DNA from: 79-D21 sp964521575
Lineage (GTDB): Bacteria > Synergistota > Synergistia > Synergistales > 79-D21
Length of the DNA stretch: 64,000 bases
Direction: 5' to 3'
Assembly: GCA_964521575.1 (NCBI GenBank)
Contig: CAZFSR010000001.1
Span: forward strand, 124,001 to 188,000
Under the pieces are notes generated by a model. The model saw only the letters and a list, made by a program, of their open reading frames with translations, had not been told where the DNA came from and ran no database searches. Position numbers and translations under genes: made by a program. Positions 9,268 to 17,275 of this stretch are shown piece after piece. Every line of letters starts with the position of its first letter. Position 1 is the stretch's first letter.

Positions 9268-10416
9268 ATGAAGAAAGCGCTTTACCTGATCTGCCTGTTG
9301 GTCCTGCTGGCCGCATCCGCGGCATGGGCGGCCGAGCCCATCAAGATCGGCAAGCTGGCTGCCCTGACCGGGTCGGGGGCGACCTGGGGCGAGCACTACC
9401 AGAACGTCTCCATCCTGGCCGTGGAAGAGATCAATGCCAAGGGCGGGATTCTCGGCCGCCCGGTGGAGCTGATCGTCTACGACACCAAGGGACGCGCCGA
9501 AGACACCGTCAACGCGGCACGCCGCATGATCCTGCAGGACAAGGTCGTCGCCATCGCCGGGACGAACTACAGCGGCCTGCAGATCGCCATCCGCCCGATC
9601 AGCGAGCAGTACAAGGTGCCCATCATGGCCACCTCCGCCACGAACCCGGCAGTGACGGTGGATCCCGAGAAGGGAACCCCGTATCCCTTCTCTTTCCGGA
9701 TCTGCTTCACGGACCCTTACCAGGGCAAGATCATGGCGGAATTCCTGGCCAACAACCTGAAAATCAAGGAATCGGTCATTTTCCATGACGTCGGCAGCGA
9801 TTATGCCGAAGGCATGAAACAGTTCTTCGTCGCCACCTACACCAAGGCCGGCGGCAAGGTCGCCGGTCTCTACGGCTACCGCGAGGGAGACGTCGACTTC
9901 AGGGCCCAGATCACCCAGGCGAAGGCCACCGGCGCAAAGGCCGTCGTCCTTCCCGGCCTTTACAAGGAAATGGCCCTCATCATCAAGCAGTGCGAGGAAA
10001 TGGGATGGAAGCCCGTCTTCATCGGCGGCGACGGATACAGCCCGGCCATGTCGGAAATCGCCGGGAAGGCGATGGAGGGCACATACTGGGTTACCCACAT
10101 CGCTTTCGACGATCCTGTCCTGAAGCCCCTGATCGAGAAGTACACGAAACGCTTCGGGAAGGCCCCGGTTGAAATCGTCAGCATCACGCTGGGGTACGAC
10201 GCCATGTACGCCCTGTTCGACGCCATCAAGAGGGCGGGCAAGGCCGAAGGACCCGCCATCGCCGAAGCCCTGGCGAAGACCAGGGGCCTGAAGCTCCTGG
10301 ACTTCACGCTGAACATGGACCCGAAGACCCACGACCCCCTCAACAAGCCGGGAGCCATCCTCAAGATCGTGAACGGCAAGGAAATCCTCTACACGAAGGT
10401 CACTCCGAAGAACTAG
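9268..10416 (+). CDS. ABC transporter substrate-binding protein, branched-chain amino-acid (LivJ-like) type
   Basis: The 382-residue product has a clear Sec signal peptide (residues 1-21, ending AWA) and then the Peripla_BP_6 fold: PIKIGKLAALTGSGATWG, a GRPVELIVYD strand, and the C-terminal half typical of Leu/Ile/Val and amide binding proteins. It captures an amino acid or related solute in the periplasm. A GGAGGGGGAGAG site precedes the ATG. No permease or ATPase gene accompanies it here; it ends at a strong bidirectional terminator, so it must work with a transporter encoded elsewhere. The GntR gene just upstream suggests ligand-controlled expression. The 143-base gap before it contains a small hairpin (GCGGG-TAAT-CCCGC, 9163-9176) and no ORF. 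Confidence 0.9.
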   Translation: MKKALYLICLLVLLAASAAWAAEPIKIGKLAALTGSGATWGEHYQNVSILAVEEINAKGGILGRPVELIVYDTKGRAEDTVNAARRMILQDKVVAIAGTNYSGLQIAIRPISEQYKVPIMATSATNPAVTVDPEKGTPYPFSFRICFTDPYQGKIMAEFLANNLKIKESVIFHDVGSDYAEGMKQFFVATYTKAGGKVAGLYGYREGDVDFRAQITQAKATGAKAVVLPGLYKEMALIIKQCEEMGWKPVFIGGDGYSPAMSEIAGKAMEGTYWVTHIAFDDPVLKPLIEKYTKRFGKAPVEIVSITLGYDAMYALFDAIKRAGKAEGPAIAEALAKTRGLKLLDFTLNMDPKTHDPLNKPGAILKIVNGKEILYTKVTPKN

Positions 10417-10431
10417 AAGGACACGGGAACA

Positions 10432-10479
10432 AAGACGAAAGGCGAGGGCCCCCCTCGGGGGGCCCTCGCCTTTCGTCTT
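10432..10479. terminator. Bidirectional intrinsic terminator
   Basis: A 23-bp perfect inverted repeat with a two-base centre separates the convergent ends of the binding-protein gene (10416) and the dehydrogenase gene (10499). The GC-rich core GGCGAGGGCCCCCC is flanked by A-rich and T-rich arms, so it can work on both strands. Confidence 0.85.
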
Positions 10480-10498
10480 CTTCATGGTTGAGGAACGG

Positions 10499-11824
10499 TC
10501 AGATCTCCGCCGCTTTCTCCTCCAGCACGACCCCTTCCCGCTCGAGCTCTGCCAGGACCGGTTCAGTGATTTCCGGAAGCACCGGCGTGATGACCCCTGC
10601 CGTTTTGACCTTCCCCTCAAGGATGAACCGTGCCGCGATGGCCGGCGGCAGGCCTGTGGTCCGGGCTATGGAGGTGTCTCCGCCCGGGATCCCGAAATCG
10701 ACCAGCGTCGACGTGTGGCTCAGTCTCTTTCCCGACTCCGGGTAGAAGGCCACGATCTCGTCCTTCAGGATCACCAGGTCCCGCTCGTTTTCCGTGTACA
10801 CCAGCTTCTCCCCGAACAGGAACGAGATCACGTCACGGGCCGAGCCCTTCTCCAGCGGCAGCGGCCGGTCGTCGAAGAGCCCCAGCCACGCGAAGCGCTC
10901 GAAGACCGCCGAATACGGGGCGATGCCGAGCTTCCTGCATACGGCTTCCTCGGCCTTCGCGGGGTTCGATTCTCCCGCCTGGCGCGCCATGAACCCCCGG
11001 AAGGTCAGGCCTCGAAAATCCTGCTCCTCCGTTTCCACAAGCGAGAGCGCGTTCATCGCCACGACCGTCTCGCACCACCCCACGTACCGGATCGTCCCCC
11101 GGTAGATCGTCCGGGCCTCCGGGATGCCGTAGCGCTCCAGGTACGGCAGGGAGTCCGCGTTGGCGTAGACCTCGAACCACCCAAGACCGGGCGTCTCCTC
11201 CAGGTGGACGTGCTCGTAGGTTTTCCCGTCCGGCCATTCGTGGACCACGCCGTCCAGCATGACCTTCGCGTCCCGCTTGCTCGCCCCGATGAGGCTGGCC
11301 GGCGCCCAGCTGAGCTTGTACCCCCAGGGGTTCGTGTTGGCCTCCGCTGCGGGCAGGGCCCCGCAGACCGAACGGAAGCTCTCCACCTGCCCACCCGCCT
11401 TGCGGATATGACGGACGGTCCGAGCCGCCGACATGTGGTCGATCCCGGGGTCCAGTCCCAGCTCGCACAGCAGGGTCAGGCCCGCCGCCTTCGCCGCCCC
11501 GTCGAGGGACAGGGTTTCGGCATCGAGGTAGGCGGGATGGACCAGGTGAACACCTGCATCGAGACACTGCCTCGCCACGGGGGCCATGAAGGCCGGAGGC
11601 AGCAGGTTGATCACCAGGTCCGGTTTCACCGAGGCGATCAGGCCGGCTGATTCACGGCCGGCGTCGGCCACCAGGGCGGTGCTGCGGGGATGCTTCTCCG
11701 TGACCCGATCCAGGTTTTCCATGGAAAGATCCACGACGGTCACGGCGATTCCCTCCTGCCGGAGGAGGTACTGCACACAAGGCCGGGCCACCCGCCCGGC
11801 CCCGAAAACGAGAACACGCTTCAT
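10499..11824 (-). CDS. Saccharopine dehydrogenase family protein (copy 2)
   Basis: The 441-residue product is a close relative of the 6953-8284 protein, with the same Rossmann start (VLVFGAGRVARP), GLDPGIDH, the shared stretch GLGWFEVYANADS, and the same length. It is an NAD(P)-dependent reductase acting on an amino-acid conjugate. It lies 27 bases downstream of the Asp/Glu racemase-like gene, and the minus-strand group continues up through NhaC, an epimerase and a third dehydrogenase at 15056. That grouping of racemase, epimerase and dehydrogenases points to D-amino-acid or opine turnover, which is inference. Confidence 0.85.
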   Translation of the reverse strand: MKRVLVFGAGRVARPCVQYLLRQEGIAVTVVDLSMENLDRVTEKHPRSTALVADAGRESAGLIASVKPDLVINLLPPAFMAPVARQCLDAGVHLVHPAYLDAETLSLDGAAKAAGLTLLCELGLDPGIDHMSAARTVRHIRKAGGQVESFRSVCGALPAAEANTNPWGYKLSWAPASLIGASKRDAKVMLDGVVHEWPDGKTYEHVHLEETPGLGWFEVYANADSLPYLERYGIPEARTIYRGTIRYVGWCETVVAMNALSLVETEEQDFRGLTFRGFMARQAGESNPAKAEEAVCRKLGIAPYSAVFERFAWLGLFDDRPLPLEKGSARDVISFLFGEKLVYTENERDLVILKDEIVAFYPESGKRLSHTSTLVDFGIPGGDTSIARTTGLPPAIAARFILEGKVKTAGVITPVLPEITEPVLAELEREGVVLEEKAAEI

Positions 11825-11851
11825 ACAAAGACCTCCAGTTCTTCGTCCCCC

Positions 11852-12559
11852 TCAGAGCGAGGCATGGACGTTGTTGACGAGGGTGATGAAATCGAAAACC
11901 GGCAAGCCGGTCACGTCCCTGATTTCCGCCGCGAAGGGGGGCAGATCCGTGCATTCCAGGACGAAAGCCCGGGTTGCCGGACGGTTCTTGAGGGCTTCAA
12001 GGGCGACCCCGAGAATTTCCCCCCTCACGGCTTCCAGGTCCATGTCTTCCTCGGGCGACGTGAAGATCTTGCTCCACTGGGCACAGTTCTCCAGGCCGTG
12101 GACATGGAGGTTGTCCGTGCGGGTGATCCCAGCCGCCGCCAGGTGTTCCGGCTTGAGGGCCGCCGCCTTGGCGGTCAGGATCGCCACCTCGGACTTGCGC
12201 CCCACGATTTTCTGGGCAAAGGGAACCTGGAGGAGGCTGGAGGTGAAAACCGGGACATCCACGGCTTCCGCCAGTTCCTCCTGGAAAATGGCGTTGAAGC
12301 CGCAGCTGGTGGTGATCGCGCGCACGCCGTCCGCCGCCATGGCTTGCGCTTCGGCGATCATCGTCTCCAGGACCTCGCGGCTCGGGTTCTCCAGGATGGT
12401 GTGGATATTGGCACCCTTCACCCGGCAGAAGCGGACAGGGAAGGCGTAACTGTCAGGGTTGGTGCTGTTTCCGACGAGCGACTCCAGCTGGACTAGGCCC
12501 CTCGGGACCTGGCCGGCTTCCCAGCAAAGAATGCCGATTTCGGCTTTTCGCGTTTTCAT
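11852..12559 (-). CDS. Aspartate/glutamate racemase superfamily protein
   Basis: The 235-residue product has the two-cysteine layout of the Asp/Glu racemase, maleate isomerase and arylmalonate decarboxylase superfamily: TTSCGF with Cys86 in the first half and LECTDLPP in the second half. These enzymes use the two Cys as acid/base to invert or isomerise at an alpha carbon without cofactor. Length is normal. It sits between an NhaC antiporter and a saccharopine dehydrogenase-like gene on the same strand. The exact substrate cannot be told; a hydantoin or amino-acid racemase are alternatives. Confidence 0.8.
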   Translation of the reverse strand: MKTRKAEIGILCWEAGQVPRGLVQLESLVGNSTNPDSYAFPVRFCRVKGANIHTILENPSREVLETMIAEAQAMAADGVRAITTSCGFNAIFQEELAEAVDVPVFTSSLLQVPFAQKIVGRKSEVAILTAKAAALKPEHLAAAGITRTDNLHVHGLENCAQWSKIFTSPEEDMDLEAVRGEILGVALEALKNRPATRAFVLECTDLPPFAAEIRDVTGLPVFDFITLVNNVHASL

Positions 12560-12634
12560 GGGCTTGCCTCCTGCAAGAAGATCTGCGGGGGGCCCGAAAC
12601 ACCGGGCTCCCCCGCCATCATAGAACAGTACAGG

Positions 12635-14059
12635 CTAGACGGACATGACTCCCAGCACGCCGTAGACCATAGCCGCAAGGATCGCCGCGGTAAAGGCGTA
12701 GGGGATCTGGGTGGAAACGTGGTCCATGTGGTCGGAACCGGCCCCGAAGGAAGAGAGGCAGGTCGTGTCGGACACGGGGGAGCAGTGGTCCCCGAAGCAG
12801 CCGCCTCCCACGACGGCCCCGATGGTGGCAAACACCAGCGGAGAGAGGGTATTGCCGGAAAGCTGCATGGCCAGCGGCAGCACGAAGGGCGTCAGGATGG
12901 CGTAGGTTCCCCAGGACGTGCCGGTGAAGAAGGAGATCAGGGCCCCCGCGATGAAGGTGGCCAGCGGCAGCATGGCCGGGGTCATCCAGGACTGGGCCAT
13001 GGTGAAGATGTACTTCTGGGCTCCCAGGACCTTGGAGATGTCGTTGATGCAGTAGGCCAGGGCAAGGATCATGATGGCCGGCAGCACCGCCTTGATGCCC
13101 TTGTAGGCCGTGTCCATGGCGTCCTTGATGTCCTTGAAGTACCCGCCGATCGTGAGCACGACCGCCTGGTACATGACGGCCGTGAAGAAGGCCTCGAGCG
13201 TCTTCGTGCTGTGCAGGATGAAGAAAGTCCCGAGGGCGATCCCGATGACCAGGAGTACCGGGATGAAGAGGTAGACCAGGAGGTTGGGCTTCTTCCCCTC
13301 CGCCATGGAGATCTCGTCGAGCTCGGGGCCGCTGAGCGGCGTGGCCCCGTCGCGGATGACCTTGCCTTCCTTCAGGGCGCGTTCCTCCGCCTTCTTCATG
13401 GGCCCGAAGTTGGGGATGAACTGGAAGGCGATCAGGCCGCACATGATGACGGCGAGCCAGCCGTAGAAGTTGTAGGGGATGGAACGGACGAAGGCGTTCA
13501 TGCCCTCCTCTGCGGTGGTGATGGGACCGTACCCCTTGAGGAGGCCCGCAATGTAGACGGCCCAGCCGCTCAGGGGGATGATCGTGCAGACAGGGGCGCT
13601 TCCCGAGTCGAGCTCGTAGGCCAGCATTTCGCGGGATACCTTGTACTTGTCGGTCAGGGGACGGGCGATGGGACCGCTGAAAAGCGGTGAAAAGTAGTCG
13701 CTGAAGAAAATGAGGACGCCCAGGACCCAGCCGAAACCGGAGGCCTGCCGGCGGGTTCGGATCTTCGTCGAGGCCCAGTCAGCAAAGGCGCCGATCACGC
13801 CCGCTTTGAGGTAGAAGGCGATCATGATTCCGATGGCGACCTCGATCATCAGGACCCAGATGAAGTCCCCGTTCCCCAGGGCGTGCTGGAAAAGCTTAGA
13901 CAGTCCCGTGGCCGGGTCGAAACCCGCGATCAGGACCCCCGCGATGCAGCCGATGACGAGCGAGAAGACGGCATCCTTGGTGAAGAAGGCCAGGAAAAGC
14001 GTCAGGACGATGGGCACGAGAGAGATGATTCCCTTTGCAGCGATATTCTCCACTTGCAC
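12635..14059 (-). CDS. NhaC-family sodium/proton antiporter or amino-acid exchanger
   Basis: The 474-residue product is a polytopic membrane protein with about ten to twelve hydrophobic segments and the NhaC signatures GTSWGTYAIL and GDHCSPVSDTT near the C-terminus. NhaC-family proteins exchange Na+ for H+, and some relatives exchange malate/lactate or amino acids. Two GTG codons near the start are both usable after AAGGAGTGA. Its place between an epimerase and an Asp/Glu racemase-like gene suggests it may import an amino-acid substrate or restore the sodium gradient used by TRAP and other uptake systems. Confidence 0.85.
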   Translation of the reverse strand: MQVENIAAKGIISLVPIVLTLFLAFFTKDAVFSLVIGCIAGVLIAGFDPATGLSKLFQHALGNGDFIWVLMIEVAIGIMIAFYLKAGVIGAFADWASTKIRTRRQASGFGWVLGVLIFFSDYFSPLFSGPIARPLTDKYKVSREMLAYELDSGSAPVCTIIPLSGWAVYIAGLLKGYGPITTAEEGMNAFVRSIPYNFYGWLAVIMCGLIAFQFIPNFGPMKKAEERALKEGKVIRDGATPLSGPELDEISMAEGKKPNLLVYLFIPVLLVIGIALGTFFILHSTKTLEAFFTAVMYQAVVLTIGGYFKDIKDAMDTAYKGIKAVLPAIMILALAYCINDISKVLGAQKYIFTMAQSWMTPAMLPLATFIAGALISFFTGTSWGTYAILTPFVLPLAMQLSGNTLSPLVFATIGAVVGGGCFGDHCSPVSDTTCLSSFGAGSDHMDHVSTQIPYAFTAAILAAMVYGVLGVMSV

Positions 14060-14102
14060 TCACTCCTTTCTTTGGCTTCGCTTCGTTTCCTTGCGGTTTC
14101 TC

Positions 14103-15080
14103 TTATTCCGGGGACCGATCTTTAAGCGACAGCATCACCTTCCCTCTCGATGTCAGTTCGACGAAACTGTGCGAAAAGCGGATCGACTCGATTTCCCCTC
14201 CGGAAAGTTCCATGATTGCCGTCGTGATATCCGGCCCGCCCAGGTCGGGACCGCCTCCTGACTCGAACCGGGCCTCCAGGCCGCCGCCTCCGTGACTGCC
14301 GGGGAGTTTGCCCAGGAAAGCAAGGACGGCACAGACGGCAATGGTCCCGGTCCCACAGGCGGGCTCCACGTGCCCCTCGGGAAGCCAATGGGGAAAAACC
14401 AGGCGGCCGAGATTTCCCGGACGCTCCGGGCGGAGATCGTAAACCGCGAAGTCCAGGCTCGCCTGGGGGTAACGCGCCAGGAATTGCGACTGGATTTCCG
14501 TAAGGGCACTCCTGACGCGAGGGGCGAGTCCGGCGACCTCGCCTGCACCGAAGCGGTCCAGGAGGTCGTCGGCGCAGACCACCAGGAACTTCCCGGCCCG
14601 CACGGCCCTCGTTCCCTCCAGGACGATGTTCTCGATCCCGCTCCGCCGGACTTCCTCCAGAAAGGGGGTCATGTCGGTCTCGGTCCGAACCGAAGCCCCG
14701 CTCACCGAGACCGAGAGGGGAACCTCTCCCGCCTCTGTCTCGAGCACGAGCTGCGAGGACTCGCAGGGCCCAAAACCCATGACTTCCGCCAGCATCCCGG
14801 ACCCGATCGCGGCCCCGAGCACCTGCGTCATTCCCCCGCAGGCGGTGATGAACCTGCGGGAAGAACGGCCCACGATCCGAAGCCGGAGCCTGGCGGGAAG
14901 GGGCGAGGGGTAGACCAGCCCCGCCTCGTGGCACCCCAGGCAGGTGTCCCGCAGGGCAAGGAGGACCGCTTCCAGAAGCCCCTCCTCCGGAAGGTCCTCC
15001 CCGGGAAGCAGGGCGATCGTGTTGCCCCCCATGTGCCCCTTGATGAAGGGGATCTCTAGGGTTCCATCCGGCCGTCCCAC
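14103..15080 (-). CDS. DapF/proline-racemase-fold amino-acid epimerase
   Basis: The 325-residue product shows two internally related halves, each with an active-site cysteine motif: TACGGMTQ (Cys81) and PACGTGT (Cys242). The second matches the ACGTG of diaminopimelate epimerase and the CGTGT of proline racemase; the first is less standard. The enzymes invert an alpha carbon through a two-Cys mechanism without cofactor. The start is a GTG seven bases after GGGAGG, and it overlaps the upstream dehydrogenase gene by 25 bases, so the two are translationally linked. DapF itself is less likely because of the low match around Cys81. The substrate may be the same as that of the neighbouring dehydrogenase. 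Confidence 0.72.
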   Translation of the reverse strand: MGRPDGTLEIPFIKGHMGGNTIALLPGEDLPEEGLLEAVLLALRDTCLGCHEAGLVYPSPLPARLRLRIVGRSSRRFITACGGMTQVLGAAIGSGMLAEVMGFGPCESSQLVLETEAGEVPLSVSVSGASVRTETDMTPFLEEVRRSGIENIVLEGTRAVRAGKFLVVCADDLLDRFGAGEVAGLAPRVRSALTEIQSQFLARYPQASLDFAVYDLRPERPGNLGRLVFPHWLPEGHVEPACGTGTIAVCAVLAFLGKLPGSHGGGGLEARFESGGGPDLGGPDITTAIMELSGGEIESIRFSHSFVELTSRGKVMLSLKDRSPE

Positions 15081-16297
15081 GGGCCTTCCTCCCGGGTCCA
15101 GGAGATGCCCCGACGCCCCAGTTCCTGCATGAATTCCTCGAAGGGGACTTCGCTAGGGCTGACGATGCCCTTTTGCCCGATCCGCCCGTCCAGGATCATC
15201 TGGGCCCCGATGGAAACGGGGAACCCCACGGTCCGCTGCATCGAGGTCAAACCGGTGGAAAGATCCCGCTTGTCGATCACCTGGCAGACCACCCTCCAGG
15301 GTTTTCCGCCCTTCAGCCCTCTCGCGTCCGTCCGGACCAGGGCCACGTCCCTCTCTCCCGCGCCGTAGAAGAACTGCTCCTGCGAGCCCAGCAGGGCGGC
15401 GCAGAACGCCGTGGGCGCCACCTCGCAGTTCCCGACCCGGATGGGGTCGTCCGACAGGAAGCCGCACCTGGCCATGACTTCCCAGAAGGCCCCGTGCCCG
15501 GGCCAGCGGCAGATGTAGCGGCCCATGCTTTTCACGGTGTCCCGGATGCCGAAGGCCCTGGCGAAGTGCGAACTGTCCCCGTTGGGGAAGCATTCCAGGG
15601 GCCCGCCCATCTCGGGGAGATCCAGGATGTGGGTGTTCGCGGGGTTGAACATCTCGTCCGCCTTTACCGCGACGTCCCTGCCGTCCTTGATGACGACCGC
15701 AGGGCGCAGGTAGGAGCGCATCACGCCGATGACCGACCAGGTGAACTTGTACCGGATCGGGTTGTTCGCCGCCTCCTTCTCGGGGAAACCGGCGCCGTAT
15801 GAATGGAAGGCCTGGACCTCGTCCAGCCCGTCCAGGCATTTCCTCCCAAGGACAAGGTCGATCCCGGGATCCATTCCGAATTCCTCGAGGATCGTCTTCC
15901 CCTTCGCCTTCATCGCCGCGTCGATAAGGGCAAGTTCCCTGAGGTTCGCCTCTCGCTTCCCAGGGTCCTGCTCTCCCGGGTTGGCCAGGTACATGGCCGA
16001 TACGAGGTTCACGCCCAGCTCGGCGGCCAGCCTGGCCACGGGCAGGGCGAAGAGCCCTGGGAGAAGCTCGACGACGACGTCGGCCCCGGCCATGACCGCG
16101 GCCAGTTCATCGCGCTTCGAGGCGTCCACGCGCACCGCCCGGACCCGCGGCTCGCCCAGGGCCGCGATCGCCTCTTCAAAACCGGGGTAGCAATCCGTCA
16201 CGACGATCTCGCCGATGCCGGGCGCACCCAGCAAATCAACCAGGCTCGCCTTTCCCTGCATCCCGTATCCCAGCTGTACCACACGCTTACCAAGCAT
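15056..16297 (-). CDS. Saccharopine dehydrogenase family protein (copy 3)
   Basis: The 413-residue product has a Rossmann N-terminus (VVQLGYGMQG) and GMDPGIDL, a variant of the LDPGIDH signature. It is shorter and more diverged than the copies at 6953 and 10499. It is the first gene of the minus-strand group epimerase - NhaC - racemase - dehydrogenase. A TATAAA -10 box lies at 16339-16344 on the minus strand, and a TGGATACAT motif lies just downstream of it (16319-16327), which suggests repression by the GntR protein encoded next door. Confidence 0.83.
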   Translation of the reverse strand: MLGKRVVQLGYGMQGKASLVDLLGAPGIGEIVVTDCYPGFEEAIAALGEPRVRAVRVDASKRDELAAVMAGADVVVELLPGLFALPVARLAAELGVNLVSAMYLANPGEQDPGKREANLRELALIDAAMKAKGKTILEEFGMDPGIDLVLGRKCLDGLDEVQAFHSYGAGFPEKEAANNPIRYKFTWSVIGVMRSYLRPAVVIKDGRDVAVKADEMFNPANTHILDLPEMGGPLECFPNGDSSHFARAFGIRDTVKSMGRYICRWPGHGAFWEVMARCGFLSDDPIRVGNCEVAPTAFCAALLGSQEQFFYGAGERDVALVRTDARGLKGGKPWRVVCQVIDKRDLSTGLTSMQRTVGFPVSIGAQMILDGRIGQKGIVSPSEVPFEEFMQELGRRGISWTREEGPWDGRMEP

Positions 16298-16318
16298 CCA
16301 AAGCCGCCCCCTTGCCTA

Positions 16319-16327
16319 ATGTATCCA
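16319..16327 (-). promoter_or_regulatory. Candidate GntR operator, site A
   Basis: On the minus strand the motif TGGATACATTA lies 11 bases downstream of a TATAAA -10 box and upstream of the dehydrogenase start at 16297. The same TGGATACAT is found at 17169-17177 and 18801-18809. Position over the transcription start fits a repressor site. Confidence 0.45.
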
Positions 16328-16421
16328 TCTATGAGTGTTTTATAGAATCACAGACAAATGCATAACACCCGGTTCCATTCCTGTCAAGATCTAACCATTC
16401 GTTCTTTTTTGAACGAAAAAG

Positions 16422-16451
16422 GGGGGAAGGGCCCTTTCGAGCCCTTCCCCC
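16422..16451 (-). terminator. Intrinsic terminator of the GntR gene
   Basis: An 11-bp GC-rich stem (GGGGGAAGGGC and its complement) with an 8-base loop is followed on the minus strand by CCTTTTTCG. It is just downstream of the GntR stop at 16479. Confidence 0.75.
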
Positions 16452-16478
16452 ATGGAAGCGGTCTTTCGGCGGTTCTCT

Positions 16479-17135
16479 CTACCGGCCCAGCAGGAGCAGT
16501 TCGTAGGTGTTGCGGATGTGTTCCTTCATCTGGATGGCGGCCTCTTCGGGGTTTCTCTCCTCGATGGCCTTCACGATCGCGGCATGCTGGGAAGGGGTTC
16601 GCTGCGGCGGGATCTCTTCCCGGTCGGAAGTCTTGTAGAAACTGTCGAAGTAGAAAATGTAGATGTTTGAGCGCCAGAAACTGTTGATGACCCACTTTTC
16701 GAGGTAGGCGTTCCTCGAAGCCTTCGCGATCCCCAGGTGAAACTGCTCGTTGATCTGCGCGAAACTTTCCTTCGACCCCTTCGTCACGGCTTCTTCGTCC
16801 ATGCGGAGGATTTTCTTCAGCTTCCGGATTTCCTGGTCGCTCGCCTTCAGGGCCGCGGAAGCCGCCGCCTGGCTTTCGACCGCCATCCGGGCAAAGAAAA
16901 CCTGTTCCGCGTCTTCAGGACTCGGGAACGGGATGTAGCAGCCCTTCTTCGGCATCTTGTTCAGGAACCCCTCGACCACGAGGCGCCCCAGGGCCCGGCT
17001 CACGGGAGTCCGGCTCATCTTGAGCCTGGGGGCGAGGTCCAGTTCCAGGAGGAAATCGCCCGGCTTGTACTGCCCGGACAGGATGAGCTGGATGATCTCC
17101 CGGTAGGCCCGGTCTTCGGCGGTCAGTTTTTCCAT
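16479..17135 (-). CDS. GntR-family transcriptional regulator, FCD type
   Basis: The 218-residue product has a winged helix with MSRTPVSRALGRLV near residue 41 and an FCD ligand domain with its conserved His residues in EQFHLGIA, QHAAIVKA and KEHIRNT. The ATG at 17135 is preceded by AAGGGGG at seven bases; the open frame extends eight codons upstream without such a site. A good promoter lies at 17185-17214, with a TGGATACATCCA palindrome just after its -10, so it is probably autoregulated. The same motif occurs at the promoters of the neighbouring dehydrogenase operon and TRAP operon, which I take as its regulon. Confidence 0.9.
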   Translation of the reverse strand: MEKLTAEDRAYREIIQLILSGQYKPGDFLLELDLAPRLKMSRTPVSRALGRLVVEGFLNKMPKKGCYIPFPSPEDAEQVFFARMAVESQAAASAALKASDQEIRKLKKILRMDEEAVTKGSKESFAQINEQFHLGIAKASRNAYLEKWVINSFWRSNIYIFYFDSFYKTSDREEIPPQRTPSQHAAIVKAIEERNPEEAAIQMKEHIRNTYELLLLGR

Positions 17136-17168
17136 TGGGATTCCCCCTTGTTGATGCATTCATCATGG

Positions 17169-17177
17169 ATGTATCCA
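17169..17177 (-). promoter_or_regulatory. Candidate GntR operator, site B
   Basis: The minus strand reads TGGATACATCCA, a perfect TGGAT-AC-ATCCA palindrome, seven bases downstream of the TACAAT -10 box of the GntR gene. A related GATGAATGCATC follows. This is the most symmetric of the three copies and would give autorepression. Confidence 0.5.
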
Positions 17178-17184
17178 AGAATTG

Positions 17185-17214
17185 ATTGTAGGAAGGACAT
17201 CCGCCACACGTCAA
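17185..17214 (-). promoter_or_regulatory. Sigma-70 promoter of the GntR gene
   Basis: Minus strand TTGACG (complement of 17209-17214), an 18-base spacer, then TACAAT (complement of 17185-17190). Each box has one mismatch to consensus. Confidence 0.6.
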
Positions 17215-17247
17215 GAAGGAGGGCCCCGGAAACCGGGGCCCTCCTTC
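17215..17247 (-). terminator. Intrinsic terminator of the flavoprotein gene
   Basis: A 15-bp perfect stem around GGAGGGCCCCGG with a 3-base loop, followed on the minus strand by TTGACG, lies between the stop of the flavoprotein gene (17276) and the GntR promoter. Confidence 0.7.
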
Positions 17248-17275
17248 CTGATTCCCTTCTTTTCTGCAGGGAACC

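Noticed and set aside
15056..15080. Overlap of the epimerase and dehydrogenase genes as a frameshift fusion
   Set aside because: The overlap is 25 bases with a good SD for the epimerase GTG and a normal stop for the dehydrogenase, so two separate coupled genes explain it.
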